Shown here: in pieces, positions 1 to 5,449 of the stretch
Position numbering within the stretch: position 1 is the stretch's first letter
Layout: each line of letters opens with the position of its first letter
Assembly: GCA_037968835.1 (NCBI GenBank)
Contig: JBBKWG010000141.1
Coordinates: forward strand, 1 to 7,665
Origin: JBBKWG01 sp037968835
Lineage (GTDB): Bacteria > Pseudomonadota > Alphaproteobacteria > Rhodobacterales > Rhodobacteraceae
Length of the DNA stretch: 7,665 bases
Reading direction: 5' to 3'
Position numbers and translations under genes: made by a program
The notes under the pieces: generated by a model
What the model was told of the DNA's origin: nothing
Database searches by the model: none
What the model saw: only the letters and a program-made list of their open reading frames with translations

Positions 1-338
1 GCCACCGTGGTTGCCGCCGCGCGCGGGCCCTTCCCCGAAGACCCGGCTTTAGCATCGGCTCCGCGGGTTTCCGGCTCCATAACTGGCGCGCGGTAAATGA
101 TCTTGGGCTTGGATCGTCGCGCCAGCGCCAGGAAATACGCGCCGACGAAGATCGGCACGATGCCAAGGACAACGCTTGCAGCAACGGCACCGTAGGAATC
201 GGCAATCGCGCTCCAGCCGGCAGCCAGCAAGAACCCGGCGCCCACCAGCAACAGGATTGCACCGACGCACGCATAAATCGCGCGCCGGACGCTATCCTCG
301 AGCCGAAGTTGCAGCGCCGCGAGAATTCTTCCAAACAT
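1..338 (-). CDS. Small two-helix membrane protein, phage holin family-like (partial, 3' end missing)
   Basis: An ATG at 338-336 opens a frame that stays open to the left edge, so about 112 residues are visible and the C-terminus is missing. The protein begins MFGRILAALQLRLEDSVRRA, a short amphipathic cytoplasmic-type start. Two hydrophobic segments follow, at about residues 21-43 and 50-68, then a basic, Lys/Arg/Pro/Ala-rich soluble tail from about residue 70. This layout resembles the proteins annotated 'phage holin family' (Phage_holin_3_6/DUF1469, YqjE-like). Despite that name, these are usually chromosomal proteins found beside DUF883/YqjD genes and are not part of prophages. Here too the gene starts only 4 bases after the stop of a DUF883-like gene, which suggests translational coupling; the only Shine-Dalgarno-like bases (AGG) overlap that stop. 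The family call is by architecture and neighbour, not by a strong motif. Its biochemical role is unknown; an envelope-stress role is inference. Confidence 0.7.
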   Translation of the reverse strand, partial: MFGRILAALQLRLEDSVRRAIYACVGAILLLVGAGFLLAAGWSAIADSYGAVAASVVLGIVPIFVGAYFLALARRSKPKIIYRAPVMEPETRGADAKAGSSGKGPRAAATTV

Positions 339-342
339 AAGC

Positions 343-669
343 CTAGCGACGGTTGCTCAGAAGAAGCCCTGCGAAGAAACCCAAAGCTGCGGCGATACCG
401 AGGGCGGTGCCCGGCTGCTCACGCACATACGTGCCGGCTTCGCGCCCGTAATTCTCGGCTGTCACGCGCAGCGCATCGAGATGCTCTTCACCCGACTTGC
501 GGACATCTTGGCCCTTCTGTTTCGCCACGCTGACAACGCGACTGGCTTCCACCTTGGCAAGCTCTGACACGCTCGACGTCAACGTCGCAATGTCATTCTT
601 CAGCGTTTCGATCTGGTTCGTCAGATCGTCAACACTCGGTTCTTTCGCTTTTGTTTGTGCGGTACTCAT
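343..669 (-). CDS. DUF883/ElaB-YqjD-like membrane-anchored protein
   Basis: A 108-aa protein. Residues 1-12 are polar. Residues 13-75 are helical and charged, with heptad-like spacing (for example DDLTNQIETLKNDIATLTSS), suggesting a coiled coil. A glycine- and alanine-rich membrane helix at about 86-104 is preceded by the typical YVREQP motif and ends in the basic tail SNRR. This is the usual size and layout of the DUF883 family (ElaB, YqjD). In E. coli those proteins are C-tail-anchored in the inner membrane, and YqjD binds ribosomes in stationary phase; whether this homologue does so is unknown. The start at 669 is well supported by AAGGAG five bases upstream. The gene forms a tight pair with the downstream holin-like gene (4-base gap). 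An EcfG-like promoter lies about 75 bases upstream, and a hairpin lies in the presumed leader. Confidence 0.85.
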   Translation of the reverse strand: MSTAQTKAKEPSVDDLTNQIETLKNDIATLTSSVSELAKVEASRVVSVAKQKGQDVRKSGEEHLDALRVTAENYGREAGTYVREQPGTALGIAAALGFFAGLLLSNRR

Positions 670-674
670 GGCAA

Positions 675-680
675 CTCCTT
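675..680 (-). promoter_or_regulatory. Strong ribosome binding site of the DUF883-like gene
   Basis: AAGGAG on the minus strand, five bases (TTGCC) before the ATG at 669. This is the best Shine-Dalgarno match in the window and fixes the start. Confidence 0.85.
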
Positions 681-687
681 TTGGCGC

Positions 688-716
688 TGTTGCGCGCCGT
701 CCTCACGGTCGCAACA
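688..716 (-). other. Hairpin in the leader of the DUF883-like gene
   Basis: On the minus strand TGTTGCG (716-710) pairs with CGCAACA (694-688). Inside it CCGT (708-705) pairs with ACGG (700-697) around a GAGG loop. The two stems are separated by one base on one side and two on the other. The structure ends seven bases before the AAGGAG ribosome binding site and has no T-run after it, so it does not look like an intrinsic terminator for the preceding permease gene. It may be a 5' leader structure affecting mRNA stability or translation; that is inference. Confidence 0.5.
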
Positions 717-742
717 GACGTATATTAATTTTGTTATAGCAC

Positions 743-767
743 AACTTATTAACTTGAAGCAGGTTCC
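743..767 (-). promoter_or_regulatory. EcfG-like promoter before the DUF883-like gene
   Basis: GGAAC at 767-763, then a 17-base spacer, then GTT at 745-743 on the minus strand. This fits the alphaproteobacterial general-stress sigma factor EcfG consensus GGAAC-N16/17-(C)GTT, but without the C before GTT. The -35 element lies inside the last codons of the upstream permease gene. The predicted start site would be near 735, giving a leader of about 65 bases with the 688-716 hairpin. A competing sigma-70 reading is an extended -10, TGCTATAAC, a few bases downstream, but it lacks a good -35 box. Confidence 0.45.
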
Positions 768-1822
768 ATAGACTTGCTGGCGACAAGCGAACTTCGGACG
801 GCCTTGATATCGGCACTAAGGACGAGAACCCAAAGAAGCAGCGGGATCGCGATAACGCCGCCAATGGGTCCCCATAGCCACAGAAAAAACACCAGCGCCA
901 GAAAGATCAGAAGCGGATTGGTCTGCATTGCCTTGCCGACAAGCGCCGGTGTCACGAACTGCGCTTCGATGATGTTGATCGTCAGATACAGCCCTGCCGG
1001 AAGCATCGAATAAGCGCCGTCGAACACCACCAACCCTGCCAGCAGAAACGCCGCGACCATGACCGCCGGGCCGAGGTAGAGGATGTAGTTCATCAGCCCC
1101 GCCGCAATCCCCCAAAGGATCGGCGACGGCAGTCCGATTGCCGCCATCGCAACCGCGACGACCACGGCGTAGACGCTGTTGATGACGGTAACAGTCAGGA
1201 AGTATCGCCCCACTTGTCGCTCCGCCGCCCGCAGACGATGCGCAGTTTCCAGCCGCAGTTCATCCGGAGCAAGCCGTCTGGCGACCCAGGCATAAACCTC
1301 GTCACGGGTCAGCATGAAGAAGAACAGAACGCCGACGAAGATCATGATTTGCGACAACACCGCAGGCGCCATGAACAGGGCGTCCTCGACTGTCGGCAAA
1401 GCTGCACCTGCCGATTCCTCCGCAGCCGGTTCGATCACCGCCTCGCCGTCATTCAACGCCTGCGCGACATCCTTGCTGGCGTCCTCCAGACCGCGCAATT
1501 GGTGTTTCAACTCGACGATCAGACTGTTCATTTCGTCTATGGCGAACGGCATTGCACTGCTCAGCCGCCGCGCCGATGGCTCAAGGAAAAACGCAAGTGC
1601 GGCAACGACCAACAGGATGATTAGAAGGCTGGAGAGTGCGGCAAGACTTTTGGGCAAGCCAAGTCGATCAAGCGTGTCGGGCACCGGCGACATCACAACG
1701 CCGACGACCAGGGCCAGCAAGATCGGCGCGAACAGGTTTTGCCCCACGTCGAGCACGGCAAAAAGGGCAGAAATGCCCAACCCGATCAACGCCACATGCG
1801 CCCACGTTTCCAGTTTGTTCAT
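749..1822 (-). CDS. AI-2E family permease (PF01594)
   Basis: A 357-aa polytopic membrane protein with the family layout. Hydrophobic segments lie at about residues 7-25, 29-46 and 58-80. A soluble, mostly helical region follows (82-150), with an acidic Ala/Glu-rich stretch at 113-148. More membrane segments lie at about 153-172, 206-230, 233-268, 270-290 and 303-336. Family hallmarks are SPVPDTLDRLGLPKSLAA near 45-62, GLMNYILYLGP at 242-252, the PALVGKAMQTNPLLIF region at 292-307, and WLWGPIGGVIAIPLL at 315-329. The family includes E. coli TqsA (autoinducer-2 export), but most members have other or unknown substrates, including ion antiport, so no substrate is assigned. The ATG at 1822 is chosen over an in-frame TTG at 1843. 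AAGGG lies six bases before the ATG, and the TTG falls inside a predicted -10 element. The gene ends with tandem TAA stops (751-746). It lies 62 bases after phoB with no clear terminator between them. Confidence 0.88.
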   Translation of the reverse strand: MNKLETWAHVALIGLGISALFAVLDVGQNLFAPILLALVVGVVMSPVPDTLDRLGLPKSLAALSSLLIILLVVAALAFFLEPSARRLSSAMPFAIDEMNSLIVELKHQLRGLEDASKDVAQALNDGEAVIEPAAEESAGAALPTVEDALFMAPAVLSQIMIFVGVLFFFMLTRDEVYAWVARRLAPDELRLETAHRLRAAERQVGRYFLTVTVINSVYAVVVAVAMAAIGLPSPILWGIAAGLMNYILYLGPAVMVAAFLLAGLVVFDGAYSMLPAGLYLTINIIEAQFVTPALVGKAMQTNPLLIFLALVFFLWLWGPIGGVIAIPLLLWVLVLSADIKAVRSSLVASKSMEPASS

Positions 1823-1828
1823 CGGAGA

Positions 1829-1833
1829 CCCTT
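1829..1833 (-). promoter_or_regulatory. Ribosome binding site deciding the AI-2E permease start
   Basis: AAGGG on the minus strand, six bases before the ATG at 1822. No comparable site precedes the in-frame TTG at 1843, so the shorter 357-aa product is favoured. Confidence 0.7.
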
Positions 1834-1841
1834 TTCTTGCC

Positions 1842-1866
1842 AACGCAAGTCTAACGTTCTGGTTCC
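1842..1866 (-). promoter_or_regulatory. EcfG-like promoter before the AI-2E permease
   Basis: GGAAC at 1866-1862, a 16-base spacer, then CGTT at 1845-1842 on the minus strand. This is an exact match to the EcfG (general stress response) consensus GGAAC-N16-CGTT. It sits in the 62-base phoB-permease gap. Transcription would start near 1835, leaving a very short leader of about 13 bases that still contains the AAGGG ribosome binding site. EcfG control is inferred; this sigma factor is patchily present in Rhodobacteraceae, and its gene is not in the window. Confidence 0.55.
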
Positions 1867-1884
1867 AATATAGGAAATGCTGTC

Positions 1885-2574
1885 TCAGCCGAGAGCGTAT
1901 CCCGCGCCGCGCACGGTTCTCAGCGGATCGTCATGATCCGGCAGCGACAGCGCCTTTCGCAACCGACCGATGTGAACGTCGACCGTGCGCGTATCGACAT
2001 AGATGTCGCGTCCCCATACCCGGTCCAGCAATTGCTCGCGCGACCAGACGCGCCCGGGTTTCTCCATGAATGTCGAAAGCAGCCGAAATTCGGTCGGGCC
2101 AAGTTTGATCGCCTGCCCGGAGCGAAAGACCCGGTGCGTTTCGGCATCCAACACGATATCCGCGAATTCCAGTCGCTGGCCCACAGTCGACGGTCGCGTG
2201 CGCCGAAGCTGCGCACGCACCCGCGCCATCAGTTCCACGATCGAATAGGGCTTCACGACATAATCGTCCGCCCCGGTTTCAAGCCCCCTCACCCGGTCGA
2301 CTTCTTCGCTGCGCGCGCTGAGCATGATGATCGGCACCGCGCGAGATTCAGGCCTCGATTTCCAGCGCCGGCAAATCTCGATCCCCGACACGCCCGGCAG
2401 CATCCAATCGAGCACGACTACGTCCGGCGCGACTTCATCGAACAGCAGAATTGCCTCGTCGCCGGATTCCGCGCGGGTGACGCTGAACCCCTCGGCTTCG
2501 AGATTATAGGCCAGAACTTCGCGCTGCGCTGGCTCGTCCTCGACGACAAGAACACGGGGTCGGTCGGCAGACAT
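1885..2574 (-). CDS. phoB: Phosphate regulon response regulator PhoB
   Basis: A 229-aa OmpR/PhoB-family two-component regulator of normal length. The receiver domain spans about residues 5-122, with acidic pocket E12-D13, phosphoacceptor D56 in VVLDWMLPG, switch S86 (LSAR) and invariant K108 (VVKPY). The C-terminal winged-helix DNA-binding domain spans about 132-229. It contains LGPTEFRLL (158-166), GRVWSREQLLDRVWG (174-188) and the recognition-helix region TRTVDVHIGRLRKAL (195-209). When phosphorylated by PhoR, PhoB activates genes with PHO boxes, including the pst operon itself. The start at 2574 lies six bases after the phoU stop, with only a weak ribosome binding site (AAGG about 12 bases upstream), so translation is probably coupled to phoU. 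No promoter is evident before it. The kinase gene phoR is not in the window; in related genomes it often lies upstream of pstS. Confidence 0.96.
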   Translation of the reverse strand: MSADRPRVLVVEDEPAQREVLAYNLEAEGFSVTRAESGDEAILLFDEVAPDVVVLDWMLPGVSGIEICRRWKSRPESRAVPIIMLSARSEEVDRVRGLETGADDYVVKPYSIVELMARVRAQLRRTRPSTVGQRLEFADIVLDAETHRVFRSGQAIKLGPTEFRLLSTFMEKPGRVWSREQLLDRVWGRDIYVDTRTVDVHIGRLRKALSLPDHDDPLRTVRGAGYALG

Positions 2575-2580
2575 CGCGCT

Positions 2581-3291
2581 CTAGCCTTCTTCAGACATAT
2601 ACGGCGTGCGATCATCCTTTGGCCGCGCATCGTCGGGGATCGAACCGGTCACCAGATAGATGACCTGCTCGGCCACCGATGTGACGTGATCGCCCATCCG
2701 CTCGATGTTCTTGGCGATGAAATGCATGTGCATCGACGGCGTGATGTTGCGCGGATCCTCCATCATGTGAGTCAGAAGCTCGCGGAACAAAGCGTTGTAC
2801 ATCTGATCCACGTCTTCGTCGCGCAGGATCACCTGATGCGCCAATTCGGCATCGCGCTGAATATAGGCGTCAAGCGCATCCGTCAGCATCAACTGCACTT
2901 CCCGCGCCATGCGGCGGATGCTGGCGGACGCCCCATCGACAAGCGGCAAGGACGCCAGAACCGACGTGCGCTTGGCCATGTTCTTGGCATAGTCGCCGCA
3001 ACGCTCCAGATTGGCGCTGATCTTTATGACGCTCAGAACGGTGCGCAAATCTGAAGCGGTCGGCGCGCGCAGCGCGATCACGCGGGCAGCATCCTCGTTC
3101 AACTGCTCTTCAAGCAGGTCGATGGCCTTGTCGTTCTTGCGCACCTTTTCGGCCAGCTCGACATCGCGCAGTTCAAGCGACTTGGCGCTGTCGACGATGG
3201 CGCTTTCCACCATCCCGCCCATCTTCATAATCCGCGCCTGAATCGCCTCGAGGTCGCGGTCGAAGGCCGATGCTATATGTTGTTCGTGCAT
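2581..3291 (-). CDS. phoU: Phosphate signalling protein PhoU
   Basis: A 236-aa helical cytoplasmic protein made of the two PhoU three-helix repeats. The first is at about residues 10-110 and the second at about 122-215. Each carries the family's metal-site motif on its third helix: ERCGD at 96-100 and ERMGD at 197-201 (E-x-x-x-D). PhoU links the PstSCAB transporter to the kinase PhoR, keeping PhoB inactive when phosphate is plentiful and limiting phosphate uptake. The ATG at 3291 is preceded by AGGGA (3302-3298), which overlaps the pstB stop codon. The two genes are only nine bases apart, consistent with translational coupling. The last 20 or so residues (PDDARPKDDRTPYMSEEG) are a charged, probably disordered tail. 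No key residue is missing. Confidence 0.96.
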   Translation of the reverse strand: MHEQHIASAFDRDLEAIQARIMKMGGMVESAIVDSAKSLELRDVELAEKVRKNDKAIDLLEEQLNEDAARVIALRAPTASDLRTVLSVIKISANLERCGDYAKNMAKRTSVLASLPLVDGASASIRRMAREVQLMLTDALDAYIQRDAELAHQVILRDEDVDQMYNALFRELLTHMMEDPRNITPSMHMHFIAKNIERMGDHVTSVAEQVIYLVTGSIPDDARPKDDRTPYMSEEG

Positions 3292-3300
3292 GTCTGGTCC

Positions 3301-4098
3301 CTACCCGATCCGTCCGGTGATGTAGCTTTCAGTCCGGTTGTCCTTCGGTGTGGTGAAAATTTCGGCAGTGTCGCCATACTCAACCAGATCGCCGAGATGG
3401 AAGAACGCGGTTTTCTGGCTGACCCGCGCCGCCTGTTGCATCGAATGCGTCACGATCACGACCGAAAAGTTCTGTCGCAACTCGTCGATCAACTCCTCGA
3501 CCTGCGCAGTCGCAATCGGATCGAGCGCCGAGCACGGTTCGTCCATCAGCAACACCTCGGGTTCGGTCGCTACAGCGCGCGCAATGCAAAGGCGCTGCTG
3601 TTGCCCCCCGGAAAGCCCGGTTCCGGGCTGGTCCAGACGATCCTTGACCTCGTTCCAGATCGCGCCGCGGCGAAGCGACTTTTCCACGATCTCGTCCAGT
3701 TCCGCCTTGGACCTCGCCAGCCCGTGAATTCGCGGTCCATACGCCACGTTATCATAGATCGACTTTGGAAACGGGTTCGGTTTCTGAAAAACCATTCCGA
3801 TCTTGGCGCGCAATTGCACCGGATCGACCTTTGGATCGTAGATGTTCTCGCCGTCCAGCAGGATGTCGCCTTCGACCCTCGCCACATCAATTGTATCGTT
3901 CATGCGATTGATACAACGTAGAAAAGTCGATTTTCCGCAGCCTGATGGCCCGATGAACGCCGTCACTGTCTTGTCCGCAATATCGACTGTCACATCCTTG
4001 ATCGCGTGATTGTCGCCATACCAGACGTTCACGTCTTTCGCAGCGATCTTGATATCCATCATGCCCGTCATTCTCTCGATTATACGCTGATCGTCCAT
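3301..4098 (-). CDS. pstB: Phosphate ABC transporter ATP-binding protein PstB
   Basis: A 265-aa ABC ATPase. It carries Walker A GPSGCGKST at 50-58, Q-loop Q105 in VFQKPNPFP, ABC signature LSGGQQQR at 162-169, Walker B VLLMDEP at 182-188 with catalytic E187, D-loop SALD at 190-193 and H-loop H218. VFQKPNPFPKSIYDNVAYG and the C-terminal region FFHLGDLVEYG mark it as PstB rather than another ABC ATPase. It is cytoplasmic and powers phosphate import through PstC and PstA. The start at 4098 gives the usual PstB length and has GGGA about eight bases upstream, and it leaves 13 bases after the pstA stop. In-frame ATGs at 4071, 4062 and 4059 are possible alternatives and would remove only a poorly conserved N-terminus. 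A longer frame from 4158 would overlap pstA and is less likely. All catalytic motifs are intact. Confidence 0.96.
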   Translation of the reverse strand: MDDQRIIERMTGMMDIKIAAKDVNVWYGDNHAIKDVTVDIADKTVTAFIGPSGCGKSTFLRCINRMNDTIDVARVEGDILLDGENIYDPKVDPVQLRAKIGMVFQKPNPFPKSIYDNVAYGPRIHGLARSKAELDEIVEKSLRRGAIWNEVKDRLDQPGTGLSGGQQQRLCIARAVATEPEVLLMDEPCSALDPIATAQVEELIDELRQNFSVVIVTHSMQQAARVSQKTAFFHLGDLVEYGDTAEIFTTPKDNRTESYITGRIG

Positions 4099-4111
4099 AA
4101 TTTGCGTCCCG

Positions 4112-5449
4112 TTACCAGCGCCGCTCGAAGCGACGACGCAGGATGATGGCAATTGCATTCATCACCAGCAGGAATGCCAAAAGCGCGATGATGGCTCCGG
4201 ACGCGCGCTCCACGAACGCCGGATCGGCGCGCTGTGTCCAGTTGTAGATCTGCACCGGCAGCGCCGAGGCGGGATCGAAAAAACCGTCCGGCGGCGCACC
4301 GGGATAATCCCGTACGAACGCCACCATGCCGATCAGCAAAAGCGGCGCTGTCTCGCCAAGCGCCTGCGCCAGTCCGATGATCGTCCCGGTCAGGATGCCC
4401 GGAGCCGCCAGCGGCAGCACGTGATGCAGAACGGTCTGCATCTTCGACGCGCCGACCCCCAGAGCCGCTTCGCGTATCGACGGCGGCACCGCTTTCAACG
4501 ACGCGCGCGTGGCGATGATGATTGTCGGCAGGGTCATGAGCGTCAGAACAAGACCCCCGACGATGGGCGCGGATTGCGGTAATCCGGCAAAGTTGATGAA
4601 AATGGCCAGCCCAAGAATACCGAACACGATCGACGGCACGGCCGCGAGGTTTGAGATATTCACCTCAATCACGTCGGTGAACCAGTTCGTCGGCGCGAAT
4701 TCCTCCAGATAAATCGACGCCGCAACGCCGATCGGCAAGGCAAGCGCCAGCACGATCAGCATCATGTAGAGCGACCCCAGGATGGCAACGCCCAGCCCCG
4801 AGGCTTCCGGCCGGTTCTCCGAAGCATCGGGAGCCGTGATGAAGCTTGAGTTGAAGCGCGTCCGAAGCGCCCCGTTGCCCTTCAGCGCATCGGCAAGCCG
4901 CAACTGCTCGGGCGAGACGTTGCTGTCGCGCGCTGCCGACGCCATCGTCACGCGGCCCTTGTAATATCCGTCGATACGTCCCGACGCCAGGAAGTTGAAC
5001 TCCAGCGTCTCGCCAACCACTTCCGGACGCGCCAGCACGAAATCGCGAAGCTGCGCGGCGGCATCCTTGGAAATCAGATCCTCGGCATCGTCCAGCCCGT
5101 CGATGCTGATCCCCGCCTCCACCAGCTTCGCCGCCATCGCGTCCTTGATCAGTGGCGCATAGCCGAAGGTCGATACCTTCGCCATTTCCTCGCGGTTGCG
5201 ATTGCCCTGCTTGTCCAGTTTGTCGGCCGGAAGCGCGACATCAAGCGTGATGTAGGTCTGAAAGAACGCGCCTGATCCGTTCCGGACGATCGACGTCAAA
5301 AGCACGACCAGCGCCAGAAGCCCGATCCCAAGCGCGATCATCCCGTAGATCCGAAACCGGCGCTCGGCCGCGTTGCGTTTGCGCGTGCGTTCGTCGGGTG
5401 CCAGAAGCGAAACTGGCCGCGCCTCCGGGGTGGATGTGATGTCAGTCAT
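4112..5449 (-). CDS. pstA: Phosphate ABC transporter permease PstA with large N-terminal domain (DUF3333 type)
   Basis: A 445-aa inner-membrane permease, about 150 residues longer than the E. coli protein (about 296). Residues 1-33 are polar and basic (RTRKRNAAERRFR), with a membrane helix at about 36-54. Residues 57-217 form a soluble segment, inferred to be periplasmic, that matches the DUF3333-type region known in alphaproteobacterial PstA (QTYITLDVALP near 64-74, VSTFGYAPLIKDA near 92-104). The standard permease core follows from about 220, with helices near 220-244, 262-286, 296-315, 352-376 and 418-436. The coupling loop REAALGVGASKMQTVLHHVLPLAAPGI contacts PstB. The ATG at 5449 overlaps the pstC stop in an ATGA (5449-5446), a classic coupled pair expected to give equal PstC and PstA output. 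An in-frame upstream start at 5503 would extend far into pstC and is not favoured. Confidence 0.94.
   Translation of the reverse strand: MTDITSTPEARPVSLLAPDERTRKRNAAERRFRIYGMIALGIGLLALVVLLTSIVRNGSGAFFQTYITLDVALPADKLDKQGNRNREEMAKVSTFGYAPLIKDAMAAKLVEAGISIDGLDDAEDLISKDAAAQLRDFVLARPEVVGETLEFNFLASGRIDGYYKGRVTMASAARDSNVSPEQLRLADALKGNGALRTRFNSSFITAPDASENRPEASGLGVAILGSLYMMLIVLALALPIGVAASIYLEEFAPTNWFTDVIEVNISNLAAVPSIVFGILGLAIFINFAGLPQSAPIVGGLVLTLMTLPTIIIATRASLKAVPPSIREAALGVGASKMQTVLHHVLPLAAPGILTGTIIGLAQALGETAPLLLIGMVAFVRDYPGAPPDGFFDPASALPVQIYNWTQRADPAFVERASGAIIALLAFLLVMNAIAIILRRRFERRW

Noticed and set aside
49..270. Open frame on the minus strand encoding an arginine- and cysteine-rich 73-aa peptide.
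   Set aside because: It lies in another frame inside the holin-like gene, whose frame runs open from 338 to the edge with two clean membrane helices.
1..338. A prophage remnant, suggested by the holin-like protein.
   Set aside because: No other phage gene is present, and this protein type is commonly chromosomal beside DUF883 genes; the family name is historical.
749..1822. Calling the permease an autoinducer-2 exporter (TqsA) and the region a quorum-sensing locus.
   Set aside because: The AI-2E family is broad, the substrate cannot be read from the sequence, and no AI-2 synthesis or sensing gene is nearby.
1836..1849. Small inverted repeat CTTGC-GTTG-GCAAG as a possible phoB terminator.
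   Set aside because: The stem has only 5 bp, no T-run follows, and it overlaps the predicted -10 element and leader of the permease.
1823..1884. Possible PHO box before the AI-2E permease, which would place it in the Pho regulon.
   Set aside because: No CTGTCAT-like direct repeat with 4-base spacing is present in the gap.
1933..3054. Long plus-strand open frame (373 aa) opposite phoB and phoU.
   Set aside because: It is antisense to two intact conserved genes and is rich in His/Arg/Asp; a compositional shadow.
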